NCBI GenBank assembly: GCA_963678705.1
Contig: OY783207.1
Span: 24,588,001 to 24,652,000 of the forward strand
Length of the DNA stretch: 64,000 nucleotides
Direction: 5' to 3'
Source of the DNA: Panorpa germanica
Lineage: Eukaryota; Arthropoda; Insecta; Mecoptera; Panorpidae
Part shown: positions 11,521 through 22,084 of the stretch, piece by piece
Position numbering within the stretch: the stretch's first letter is position 1
Layout: every line of letters begins with the position of its first letter
Notes under the pieces: generated by a model
Database searches by the model: none
What the model saw: only the letters and a program-made list of their open reading frames with translations
Told to the model about the DNA's origin: nothing
Position numbers and translations under genes: made by a program

Positions 11521-12463
11521 TGTATAAGGTATGTATAATATTCTACAGATGAGGTTTACATAGCGCGTTTTAAATGCGTTCGACACTCGCGCGTAAATCG
11601 CTCCATATATAAATACTTGGCAAGTCTTACCCTCGCGTATACAGTAACATAATTCGATATCTTAAACAATTCACACATCTTGAGCTTAACTCACGTGCCC
11701 CACCGTCGTGCAGGGCCCGGTACCACAAATCGCGAACCCAGCACGTGCGATAATGCGGTGAACATAACTTTACGCGCGCCAAAATTGAAATTTAATATAT
11801 GAACCGCACAAAAGAAAGCGGAGTTAAGTAAAACAGGATTTACTTGGGGATTAAACAAGCTTTTCTTCGTTTTCCACGTCTTGGGGTTTTCTTCTATAAG
11901 CCGCGGTATTATTTAATTAAAGTTATATTAAAATACACTGTTAAAATATTCAGATTTTATTGAAAATAGTTTTTTAAACATTTCATTCGTTTTAATATTA
12001 ATTTTGATAGATGCTATACTTTGCTTTCAGGTTCAATTTCAATGCTACCTTATATGCCATAACACAAATACTCTAGTTACCATTGTTGTCCTTATTTTGT
12101 TGTCAAAGAACGTCGCTGTGTTTTTCTAGCCGTTTTAGCCTTCATTATAAATAATACGATATTCAACCTTTACATTATTAGATTTAAAAAACAAAGGGAA
12201 TACAAGGAACACAGAAAGAGAGAAATACTCGTATATGGAGAAGAGAAGCACCCTTAAGATATATTGATAAATTCATCACCCCCTATTTAGGTACATGTTG
12301 TAGATAACTTTGTTTTCGAGAAGTTTCTTATATTTTCCTTCATATTAGCATAGTTTCTAGAAAATAGGATTTTCCGGCTCAATTTTTGGGGTTCCCTTGA
12401 GTGTCGTTACGGTTCAAACCTCCTTCTACTTTAACTTTCAAAAAGAAGCATATATCGATATAT

Positions 12464-12534
<71 letters not shown>

Positions 12535-13436
12535 CATAACTAGTTCGTGAATTAATTTCAAATTTCTGGATATGTTTTGTTAAATATTTTAAATTAAAAA
12601 CAGCTTATCTGGACAATTATGTATAAGCGGCATTATAATGTTTTTGCCATTTTGCACTATATTCTTGTGCCTTAACTCATTTATTTACATGTCATTGTGC
12701 TTAATTCAATTTTGATCCTTATTATATCTAAACATTCTCACTCCTTCAAAAACGAAAAAATATATATACGTATATATAAATTTATCCTTATAAAAATAAA
12801 AACAAAACTGCTACTGCTACTGCTTAGCTCCTTCTGCTAGTCTCTCTCCTGTTTCTACTCTGCCATTCCTTCTCTTTCCTCGTTCCTTTTGTCTATCTCC
12901 GTCATCCACTTCTTCCCTTCACTGCCTCCCTTTAATGAAACTGCCCAATATTCTTTTTGCTTATTACATTTTTCTAACATGAAAACTTAATGTGCTCCAA
13001 TGTTTCTATCTCCGTTCCGCACACCCTGCACATCCTTTTCTCACTATTTGCCCAGTATCTGCTTTCTTAAACAGCATGATTTCTCTGAGTTTAAATCTGA
13101 GATCATGCATGTTGTTATCATGGCAAGTGTTTTTCCATAAGAATGTTTTCGTGTCTGTAAGCTTCTAGGTAATTTGTATTAATACATCTTGAAATTCTTT
13201 TACCTACTAGAAATAAAATAACCTCTCATTCACTCCTATTGCTCTTCATGTACTTAATTCGAACTATGATTACATTTATGTCGACTGCGAAACGGTCAAT
13301 TTTCAGAATATTCTACAGCTAATACAATATATTTTATTATCACTATGCAACGATTTCTACAAGAAATATCCACAATGGCTACGCTAAAAACTAAGAATAA
13401 GTTTTACTACATCGGGCAGCAGTGACCCACGCTTCG
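11521..13436. other. No gene seen; contains a (CA)n-(TA)n microsatellite
   Basis: The microsatellite at about 12451-12536 begins TATACACACACACATATATA and runs as (TA)n to 12522, then decays through TGTATATA. The remaining sequence, including a T/C-rich stretch at 12815-12960, holds no supported feature. The open frame across the microsatellite is a repeat artefact. Confidence 0.45.
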
Positions 13437-13530
13437 GATGTGGAACAATTGATAATTAATTTGATAGGGTCATAAATTAATGATAATAACCGATGATAGG
13501 AAGATTAATATATCAATTATGTCCCACATC
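13437..13530. mobile_element. Very small TIR element (~94 bp)
   Basis: The left end reads GATGTGGAACAATTGATAAT. The right end is its inverted form, ATCAATTATGTCCCACATC. The arms are about 20 bp and imperfect. There is no second copy in the window and no clear target duplication, so it could be a chance hairpin. Confidence 0.35.
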
Positions 13531-14028
13531 GTTGATGCATTATGCATTCCCGTATATTACACTATAATGACTCTGAGTTGAGGCAACAACAGCTTCAGAA
13601 GACAAGGCAAAACGACAAAACGACAAGACGACGTTCGGACAGCGATGGATAGTGTTTGCTTGACTTGGGGACTCGTTGGAAGCGTTGAATTTCTTTGAAA
13701 CGCTGCACTGGATAACGCTGATAACAACAATGCACTTAGCACGTACTGTGTCCGTCACAACCAACAAGGGCCTTCATGTCAGCCTTGAGTTAGAAACAAC
13801 GCGGTGTATGGGGTAGCAAGTAAAAACTGCGACTGTAACTAATATCTATATTCTAAGTCAGGGGGTAGGGTTGTGGAAAGTTTATGAATTGATTTTATGT
13901 TCTAATTATATTTATATTAGTATAGTTACTAGTTTAACTATGCCTCCAGTGCTAATTTTTCTCTGAAAGCCGTTTATATCTTGATATTTTTAACCGGTCT
14001 GTAACTTCTATTTGATGTGGTATTTCTT
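13531..14028. other. No gene seen; short AAAACGACA repeats
   Basis: Near 13605-13632 the words CAAAACGACA, AAACGACA and AGACGACG follow one another as a short degenerate tandem. Two overlapping minus-strand frames of 61-75 codons here have no motif. Confidence 0.4.
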
Positions 14029-14918
14029 AAGCATATTTTCGATAATGTTTTTTGACGACACAGTTAACCCAGTAAACAATTTGGTGAAGTGCCCTATTTA
14101 GTGACGTTTCTATCACTATTTCACTTCAATTATAGTTCGCATCAACTTTATCTTCATTTGTATTCCGACAGGTGGAGTAATTTCGTCATTTGTAGCCGAT
14201 AAAGTAGACATTTTATATTAAAAAATGTGAGAAACTGAACTATAAATGAGCTCTTTCATGTGTGTCAATTCTTCAAGCTTCAACTCTTTCAAAGTGACTC
14301 CAAAATGTTTACTGGGAATATATAAATTATTTCTATAATTACTACATGATAAAAGGACATTTGAAAAATACTTTGTAAAATTTTCATAAATAAATACCAA
14401 GAAATTAGGGATTGACAGCGAATCTCCGCTGATGTCACAAAAAAAAAGTAACATGGCGGTGCCACTCATAACTCATCACTGGATTTTCTGAAATCGAAAA
14501 ACGAAAATGATTTCATTAGTTGATAAGTTTCTGCAGGTAACGCTGTCAAGTTTTTCTTTTTTTTTTGATTTTTTAATTTATTACAGCACTTAAAAGTCAA
14601 AATATCGAAACTTTGTTATTTTAAAATACGTCAAAATTAAAAAATTAAAAAGAAGTCGACAGCGTTACCTCGGCATTTATGTAAAGAAAGAGTGTGCAAA
14701 ATTTCAAAAGAATCGGAGCAGTAGGTTTTGAGCTAGAGAGGGCACCGACTCTGAAAAAGCTATGTGTGAGAAACTGCATTTAAAAGTTTCAAAGTAACAC
14801 GAAAGCAGACCAGAGAGGTGAAGACTTAAAACTCTATATCTCCGACAGTTTTACTCCAATCGACTTCAAATTTTTACACAATAAACTTGATATGTTGTAC
14901 AATAATATATATATAAAT
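14029..14918 (-). repeat. G-capped ~700-bp element, copy 3, interrupted by a MITE
   Basis: A minus-strand copy running from AGCATATTTTCGATAATG to the ATTGTACAACATATC end. Its sequence is split at GACACAGTTAA by the 249-bp CCCAGTAAAC element and resumes at AATATATAA. This shows the order of insertion: the G-capped element was already here when the MITE arrived. The outer G-rich tip is lost. Confidence 0.75.
14068..14316 (+). mobile_element. CCCAGTAAAC-ended MITE, copy 2 (249 bp), nested
   Basis: Begins CCCAGTAAACAATTTGG and ends AAATGTTTACTGGG. It is inserted in another repeat whose uninterrupted form (for example 56385-56395, minus) reads CACAGTTAATATATAA. Here that sequence is CACAGTTAA, element, AATATATAA. 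The only duplicated bases are AA, which fixes both the element ends and a 2-bp target duplication. Confidence 0.9.
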
Positions 14919-15606
14919 AAGATTTAGCTTATTTCAAAAAATAAATAAATTGTCAATTCCACTGTTTAAAATCACTTGTCTCCGATATTCAATAAGCGAT
15001 TTCATAAATCAGTGATATTAAATCTGACAAAATATTTATTTAAATTCGAATATAAATAACACATTGTAGTCATTGTTCTTTCAGCAAATCCACTTACAAT
15101 TTGTGTCTGTCAGAAAAGATTTCAGTTCCAAACAATATGCTTAGGTTGTTTGTGCACCCGTTTCTATTCTACCCCACCCCACCCCACCACGCTTCTTTTC
15201 TTTCAAGCTTCCTGCCATCTATCGGTACACAAACAAAACATAACGTTGACTGACAGACCGGATCAAAGTATTTGTATCTATTATATTACTCTCGATCACC
15301 TGTCAATCTCCAGTAATAAATTGGCTTTATTTAGATCACATCTGTTTGATTTACTATCAATATTTATATGTCGTTTCATCAAGTCCGGTCCGCTACTCCG
15401 GTCCTTCTATATACTTCCGGTTTTATTCCATTGGACGACGGCTGGTAATCATGGTTGACCGCTACGCAGGAAGTTTTTAATTTAATTAAAACTTTGAAAT
15501 ATTGATGACGTCAAATATAAAAAATAATGAATCAACTTTCAATAACGGAACATGGACGAACACTGCGCGTGGAAATTCAAACTAAAATTTAATAATATAT
15601 AAATAC
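14919..15606. other. No gene seen
   Basis: AT-rich with a CACCCCACCCCACC run at 15171-15187. A 102-codon plus-strand frame (15150-15458) has no motif and no start context, so I do not call it. Confidence 0.4.
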
Positions 15607-15612
15607 TTTATT
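15607..15612 (-). terminator. Polyadenylation signal of the 15.7-16.3 kb gene
   Basis: AATAAA on the minus strand (context GTAATAAAGT), about 110 bases after the TGA-bounded stop at 15722. It is suitably placed for 3' end formation. Confidence 0.55.
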
Positions 15613-15721
15613 ACGTTGAAGGATATACAGCTCTTGATAATATCTAAATTAAGCGGAGTTCCAGTTACTGCGAAGTAACATCTTCCATTACTAATTGATT
15701 ACAAGAAAAGAAATTGTAACG

Positions 15722-16317
15722 TCACTCCGGTTTGTTATTCTTCCTGCGATAGAAGAGGCCATAATCAGTGTGTCCTTCTTCATAAAACACCAAGTCCGAC
15801 TTCCGGTTTTCGTTCATCCTGTACGCGAGTTCGTGCATCCAACGAAATTCTAACGCCTGATCCACTTTCCTCTGCAATGAGAAGCTTTTGGCTTCCTGGA
15901 TTTGCTTCTGTTTCCTTATGAAAAGGTTGTACTTATTCACAATTTCAGGATTATTCGGCTCCTGCAACAGAAGGATAAAATGATAAATTTCAAATGTATT
16001 CTATCTAGCATAAATTTCTTCCCGATTCCATTTTAACTATCTTCCACTGATTATATTTTTTCATCTTATAATGTAATTTATATTTTTATAAACATATACA
16101 TATTTCTGATTATATTTAAACATTAATATTACATAATCTAAACACAAAATGTACGAATTACAAATAAATTTATTTGTTCAGTACCATGTTAGCTACGAGT
16201 AAGAGAAGTTACATAAATGCATATTTGTAAGATATTAATTTATTTCTTGACTTACCATTTTAGAAGAAATGCGATTTTTTATTGCGTACTCAAATAGAAA
16301 TCTGGAAACAATATCTC
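15722..16317 (-). CDS. Unrecognised protein, two terminal coding exons
   Basis: Two minus-strand exons join in frame: 16256-16317 (62 nt) and 15722-15961 (240 nt). The acceptors are TTTCTTTCAG|GAGATATT and CTGTTGCAG|GAGCCG, and the donor between them is AAAATG|GTAAG. The intron is 294 bp. The joined frame gives 99 aa plus part of a codon, with the exon-1 stretch VSRFLFEYAIKNRIS and a charged second exon (IRKQKQIQEAKSF, EFRWMHELAYRM, ending LFYRRKNNKPE). It looks soluble and mostly helical. The first exon must end in phase 1. One candidate is the short frame at 17878-17851, giving MKHQFSKKSR, but its donor (GCC|GTACAG) is poor. Product unknown. The splice structure and open frame make a real gene likely. 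Confidence 0.65.
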
Positions 16318-16610
16318 CTGAAAGAAAGGAAAGTAACTTGCAACTAACCCGATAAACAACAATGAGATTTTATTATTAAATGAACTATTCAAATTAAAAT
16401 ACAATGTTAAACATTTTTGACAATGGTATTATATACATTTTTAATAATAAACATTGATGGCAAACGTAATATCTCTCGGCTTTACTGAAATTTCTGTTGT
16501 CAATAGTATGACCTTGAGCATAACTGTTTTATCCAATATTTTTATGAGATTAAAGTAATTGTTTATAAACTGGAATTGTCTTTATGTCTGATAATTATTC
16601 TTGCTAATGT
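16318..16610. other. Intron or intergenic sequence, nothing supported
   Basis: AT-rich sequence upstream (on the minus strand) of the 62-nt exon. I looked for a phase-1 upstream exon and found none with good splice sites. Confidence 0.4.
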
Positions 16611-16973
16611 TATACAGGAAAAAAAGATTATTTTTTTCCCTGTTTTTTCAAAATTACGGGTTTCCACGATTTTTCCGGGAAAATCCGGGGACGCCAAAAG
16701 TCTTAGAATTTTTTTCTCTACGAAATAGGAAATTTTCAGAAACATTGTAGGAGCCGTTTTCGAGCTACCATACAGGAAAAAGTGATTATATTTTTTCCTG
16801 TTTTTCCACGATTTTTCCGGGAAAATCCGGTAACGCCAAAAGTCTTAGAATTTTTTTCTCTATGAAATAGGAAATTTTCAGAAACATTGTAGTAGCCGTT
16901 TTCGAGCTACCATACAAAATTCAGTACCAAACATATAAACAAGTCAGATACACTTGGAACATTATAATATAGG
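16611..16973 (-). repeat. 142-bp-unit element, copy with two units
   Basis: A minus-strand copy. The phrase CGTTTTCGAG occurs at about 16755 and again 142 bases on, so there are two core units, the outer missing a few bases of one flank. It ends with the family left flank GGAACATTATAATATAGGAG. The right flank (AAAGTTGAAATTTTG) is absent. Confidence 0.75.
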
Positions 16974-17120
16974 AGGATAGGATTTCTTATGCGTTCTGTT
17001 ACAAACATCCGACATCCAACTCCTGATGGAAGAGGTATACTCGATGGCTTAATCCAACCAGGGATCACAACACGATCAGTGAAAATAAAATACAAATAAG
17101 TGAAAACAGAAAAATTCTTA

Positions 17121-17126
17121 TTTATT
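17121..17126 (-). terminator. Polyadenylation signal of the 182-aa gene
   Basis: AATAAA on the minus strand, within TATAATAAATAAG and about 55 bases after the stop codon at 17181. This placement supports 17181-17714 being a true 3' terminal exon. Confidence 0.6.
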
Positions 17127-17180
17127 ATACTTTAGGAATATTGTATACATTTTTCCAAATAAAAAACTTTATATAAATAA

Positions 17181-17803
17181 TTAAATTGAAGCCTCGGAGT
17201 GCAACAGACAACATTCATCTCCGCATTCATATTGGAGATCCTCTGTATACTCGGTCAGCAACCTCATCCTTCTGAGAAATTTGTCATTATCAAATGACAT
17301 ATTCTCTAATGCAGCATGATGACCTGGAGGGTACAGATCCCAATTTATTCCAGTAAAAGTTTCGGTTGGTCCAAACCGTGGCATATAATCATCTAATTCA
17401 TCGTGGACTACAACATTGTTAGCAGGATCTATACACCGAGCGCCATCTTGATCATCATTCGATTGTTGTCTTGCTGAAGCCGCTAATCTTTCTTGCATTC
17501 TTCGCTGGATTTCTCGTTCACTATCCCGCTTTTCTCTCGCAATCTTGCGATCTAAAAGGGCTCCATAAATTTGACCACTTTCTGACTCAAACTGAAAATG
17601 ATTCAACCCAACTTTTCTCTTCTTTTCGACTAGCGCCATATGCTTTGCGTATTTGTTATCCTTCACAAGAGGCATGCTCTTCACCGGCTTCACCTCAATC
17701 ATTTCAGGAGTGTTCTGAAATAAATTGTAGACAACATATATTTCCAATTTTCTAATACATGCAGATTTCTATAGCTGTAGATTTTTACCTTATACGAGTA
17801 CAT
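17181..17803 (-). CDS. Unrecognised 182-aa protein, two coding exons
   Basis: Exons 17789-17803 (ATG TAC TCG TAT AAG) and 17181-17714 are separated by a 74-bp intron with donor AAG|GTAAAA and acceptor TTTATTTCAG|AACACT. Both junctions are phase 0, so the frame runs from ATG to TAA for 182 codons. An in-frame TGA lies 9 bases upstream of the ATG, which fixes the start. The protein has no signal peptide or membrane segment. Residues 57-89 are a highly charged helix (DRKIAREKRDSEREIQRRMQ) likely to form a coiled coil; residues 90-150 are acidic and loop-like (HDELDDYMPRFGP, NWDLYPPGHHAA); the tail is cysteine-bearing (ECGDECCLLHSEASI). The family was not recognised. It lies head-to-tail upstream of the 15.7 kb exons and may share a leader with them. 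Confidence 0.75.
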
Positions 17804-17899
17804 TATAAATATTCACGAGAAAATAATATCAGAAGTAAACTAAACTGTACGGCTCTTCTTTGAGAACTGGTGCTTCATTGTTCTTTCATCTGCCCTGCT
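17804..17899 (-). other. 5' leader of the 182-aa gene with two short upstream frames
   Basis: The leader starts at a good acceptor, TTACTCATTTCAG|AGCAGG, implying a further upstream non-coding exon. It contains two ATGs before the main start. The first (17889) gives a 4-codon frame ending TGA; the second (17878) gives MKHQFSKKSRTV then stop. Upstream frames like these usually lower translation of the main frame. The second could instead be the start of the downstream reading frame by alternative splicing. Confidence 0.5.
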
Positions 17900-17904
17900 C
17901 TGAA

Positions 17905-18825
17905 ATGAGTAACTGTAACTATTATAATATTGAGCAGTGGTGGTAGAACGCAAAATATAAGGTATGCATTGTTTGTACAAAATAATATTATCTAATATTA
18001 TTATTGGTTTTTGTTAAATAAATAAATATACTTTTTTATTATAAATATTAACATGCTTTGACACAATCAGAATGTCTTTTAAAGCAGAGTTATGGAATAT
18101 AAATCATCTTTGTAATATTTTAGATTAGTCACAATACAAAACACTAGCATATTGAAATTAGAAATATTGGTATCGTGCCATGGATGTCACTGATTTATTT
18201 ACAATTAATTATTTGTATTGTTTTTATTTGATTTTATGTTTTATTTGAATTATGCATTGTTGAGAATAATACCAGTTTTACAAAGCAAATCCTTAGATGT
18301 AATGAACAAAGTACGGTGCTGAACATAAATCAGATATTTTCAATAACTTTTGTTGATTTATATTCTACAATTTAACTATTATTTAAACGTTTTCAATAAT
18401 TAAATGATTTGCACAGACTCTTCCATTTTATCCATTCACAAATTAACACAATTCAAATAATTTTATATAGTTTAATATTTGAGTAACAGAAATGAAATCT
18501 CAGGTGAAAACTTCACCAAATAGAAATCAGATCGCAATCAAAACCAAAAAAGTACGATTATTTTTTAATAATCTTTCTATTCAAAGAATGCAAAATACGT
18601 GAAAGCAGCCTTGAAATTGAAAATAAAGCTTCAGCTTAAGTTTATGTTGTTGTCCACTTTTATTTCGAATAGCACAGATGGTCAGGTCTTTTGTTTTATT
18701 GCAAAGAAACCCTCTGGTGTAGTGTATGGTGTATAGGGGTAGTATATTTTTTAGCGTTTGTACTTGCGCCTGATATAACGCATGCGTAGTAACACCTGCC
18801 TGTAGCATTGCTCGGAACCTGCAGA
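17905..18825. other. No gene seen (upstream of the minus-strand gene)
   Basis: Strongly AT-rich to 18560, then somewhat richer in G+C toward 18830. A 75-codon minus frame (18581-18808) has no motif. The stretch probably contains the promoter or first intron of the minus-strand gene. Confidence 0.4.
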
Positions 18826-18830
18826 TCAGT
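18826..18830 (+). promoter_or_regulatory. Candidate initiator (TCAGT) of a plus-strand gene
   Basis: GCAGATCAGTCTCTCTCGAG contains the arthropod initiator TCAGT in a local G+C rise that ends abruptly in leader-like AT-rich DNA. GGGTTCGTGTGCGTG lies 20-35 bases downstream, where a downstream promoter element could sit, though not at the exact canonical offset. It is about 3 kb upstream of the signal-peptide exon at 21845. This is inference only. Confidence 0.25.
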
Positions 18831-18900
18831 CTCTCTCGAGTTGTTCAAGGGTTCGTGTGCGTGACTACTACGTCCAAATTGTTCAAAGCTCTAGTACTAC

Positions 18901-18922
18901 GTTATAATACTCGTATTATAAC
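18901..18922. other. Perfect 10-bp hairpin
   Basis: GTTATAATAC, TC, GTATTATAAC: perfect arms around a two-base centre. Its role is unknown. Confidence 0.5.
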
Positions 18923-18930
18923 AAAAAAAT

Positions 18931-19551
18931 CACGACACGGAGATTCTCACGATGCTAAATTATTAAGTTCGTCGATTGAATTTGTGAATAATTAATATAT
19001 TGTCATGAATGTTTTAATTAATTCGTAAAAAGAAAATTAATTAACTAGTAAACGTCTGACTTGTTTTAATTAGTGGATTAATGACTTAATGGGACTCTCG
19101 TGATTTTAATGCGCGGCTAAACTTTCGTGTTTATTCAATTTATAAGATATAATTAGTTTATTAATTCAACGTATGTGATATTTTGTGAATTGCTTTTTAT
19201 TTTTTAATTACACACGTATCTTTATTTATTTTTAATTAATTTCTACATAACAATTTTGTTTTTAGTTTTATACTTTTGTTTTTACAAGTGAATTTACAAG
19301 TGGAAATTTGAAATTAACAAACGAACTGTCCTTCAATATGCTACACTAAAACAAATATTTTGAATTCATTTTCCAACGTGCTACAACGTTTCAACGTTTG
19401 CTGTATTTAGATTCTAAACAACTCTTTATCGCGTAGATGCATCATAAGATTTGATTAAGTTAATTATTTATATTCTTAGTAAGCCGCGATTTATCCGTCG
19501 CAAAACGGTTCTATTTTCTACTCTTCAATTTTATGATGAGATGAAGTTTTT
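18931..19551. other. No gene seen
   Basis: Very AT-rich sequence with many TTAATTAA-like words, possibly leader or first intron of a plus-strand gene. Confidence 0.35.
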
Positions 19552-19754
19552 ACTTTAATGTTTATCAATACACCACTGTTCTTAAATAATCCTCACTTCA
19601 TACGTCTCTGCTCATTTTATGGTTCATACATATGGACATGAAAGCCGCCCTTTTACATACGGATATTACATGTTACCAGCCTTGCGGTGATACATGTGTA
19701 TTATAAGTGCGAACGTACTTTTACAAACAGTGGTGTACTGATAAACATTAAAGT
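19552..19754. mobile_element. TA-flanked MITE with 29-bp arms
   Basis: The left arm (19552-19580) runs from ACTTTAATGTTTATCA to CACCACTGTT. The right arm (19726-19754) is its inverted form with one mismatch. TA stands at the junction on both sides of CTTTAATG...CATTAAAG, as Tc1/mariner-type insertions show. A solitary arm with the same TA junction occurs at 63245-63275. There is no coding capacity. Confidence 0.7.
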
Positions 19755-19759
19755 ATCAT

Positions 19760-19990
19760 GATAAACAGGATAGCGCTGAACTGCAATGAAGAGTTTGTTG
19801 TTTTGAATTTGACAAAAATTAGTTTACCAAAAGCTGTGCTTATGGATTCGATCGCTGGGACAGCACTATAGTTTCACGGAGTGTCGGGAAAATGAGAAAT
19901 AAAGAAACATTTTCTAATGACTTCGGTAAAGGGGCACAGAAAGACCAAATCCAAATAAGGAAAATGATTGGGCTAAATACATATGTTTAT

Positions 19991-20065
<75 letters not shown>

Positions 20066-21844
20066 AGATAATGGATATATAGTTCCGTCGGCATTTATTT
20101 ACTGGCTTTATATATCTTTATAAAGAAAAACTGTATATCAGGAAAATTAAATCGAGTTTTTCTTCGTATTATTATATTATTCAAACGATTTTCTTATTCT
20201 TATTTTCAGAAAATATTTAATTAACTGTTTATAAAAGATAGAATATTGGCTTTTATGCTTCTTTGAATAGCGATATTAAATTTATGTACAGATACACAAA
20301 TACATAAACACACACTCACACAGATACAAGGGTAACACGTAAACATACATACAGCTCAAAATTAATTTAAACATTACAATTAATACATTCCTTAAACTTT
20401 ACTTCACTTATAATTTTTTTTTACAGCATTTTTTCTAGAACTTGAATCGTTTTTCATTTTCTTTTTTTATAAGTTTTTCCTTCGCTTTTCGTATTGTACA
20501 AGTAACACTTTATCGTTACCCAACTGAAGTTTTCTTTAAGTAATGGTTTTATATTTTAAGTTCTCACCAGTGTTAAGTATTTGGTTAATCATTTATTCAT
20601 TTTCCATTTTCCATTTTCCTTTCCACGTTTTATATTGACTTATAACTGGTAATGTTGTAACAAGGAAAATTGAAAAATGTATAAAATAAGTCGAGGAATA
20701 TTTAATGAAAAAGAAAAATATGAAAGAAACTGTAATTACGGGTTTCCACTATTAATAACGAAGACGTATTGTTAAATGCTTAGCTGCTGTTTTTACTTCA
20801 ATTTGTTTCAATATTTCTAATTGATTTTTTATAGTTCTTGTTTTGTTTACTTACTTAACAAAATTACTTACGTAAAATTTTTTATTACGTAAAATTACTT
20901 ACTCAACAAAAATTGATGGTGCGCATAAAAAACATTAGCTTCATTTAATTTCATGGAAATTGGCAACAACTCAAAACTGCCGAGGTTTTATTGCGTTGAT
21001 TCTAGCTCAATCTAAGTATACTAACATTTCACGTACTCTTCCAGTCTATCGCAAAACATACTATTAATATTACCCGTCCCCAATTGTTTGTTAATTTTAA
21101 TTTATAATGATTATTCGCTATGAAAACTGAATCATTTTTTAATTTATTCAAACCCGTAATTTGTTCATTACATTAATAACATTTTAATTTATGTTTGCAC
21201 ATATTAATTAAGTATAAGTTTGCTTTTTACATGAATAGTTTTTAATTATTTTTGCTTTGGTAGTTTTATTTGGTAATGTTGCACACAGGGTTGCGATTTA
21301 ACCAGCCAGGTAGCTCCTGAAACAATTCAGTAAAAATTAACCGAATTATTTCTAAATAACAAAACATACAATGTTTGTTTGTTGGAAATGCACTCAGCCA
21401 TCGCAATGCATTTTCCAATATATCTATCAGATCCGATGATAATTCAAAATATGTTTTTTTTCCATATATCTACCAATATAAATAATTCATTTAATACACA
21501 AATGTTATAATTTTGAATTCTAATTATTTGATTTATATTTATTTTATATATATTACATTATTTCTCAATTATTTGTTATATTAAAAAAGGATTATTTCCA
21601 GAAATAAACTGAAGATATTGTTAGACGAGTTGTGATTCTATATAATGACATTGACTAATTCTGAATAATATAAATCTAATATAGTTATAGTAGTGTTACG
21701 TAATTTAACATTGACTTAGATTAAATGTTATTAAGACCATGGTAAAAACAGACTTGAAAAGTGAATCATTTGCAATAAAGACAAGTGTATGTAATAGTGT
21801 CTATTGTTGTAAGTGTATTGTGAATATCTAAATTGTTGTTAAAG
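19760..21844. other. No gene seen; (TA)n microsatellite at 19981-20062
   Basis: The microsatellite begins with ATACATATATACATATATAT and continues as pure (AT)n for more than 50 bases. The rest is AT-rich with no supported exon. The last 100 bases before 21845 probably are 5' untranslated sequence or its upstream DNA. Confidence 0.45.
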
Positions 21845-21926
21845 ATGGCGAAACTACAAAGAAGTTGCTTCTGGACTTTGTTGATCATGTCTTCACTTTG
21901 GAATACTGGAAACGGCGTCAAAGATG
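21845..21926 (+). CDS. First coding exon: signal peptide of a secreted or membrane protein
   Basis: ATG at 21845 in a good start context (AAAG before, G after) opens 27 codons. They form a textbook signal peptide: basic start MAKLQR, hydrophobic core CFWTLLIMSSLW, then a small-residue region NTGNG followed by VKD. The frame runs into a strong donor, GATG|GTGAGT, in phase 1. Family knowledge: genes for Ig-type and other extracellular-domain proteins very often separate the signal peptide by a phase-1 intron. The following exons are not in sight; a large intron is inferred and the gene may extend beyond the window. The family cannot be told from this exon. Past the donor the frame would continue to a stop at 22064, which I take as read-through of intron. 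Confidence 0.6.
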
Positions 21927-22084
21927 GTGAGTTTTTAAGCCGTGTAACTTGTATTGTATCTGCAACCCTGGATCGAGATGGACGAAAACTTAAAATTGCT
22001 GCCCTCGTCCAAATCAATTGTATCTTTCTTGACATGCTGCAAATTTTGGAACCTACACGAAATTAATTGAAGCTTTTTTGCTTC

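Noticed and set aside
12379..12561. Open frame rich in Ile and Tyr
   Set aside because: It is the translation of the (TA)n microsatellite.
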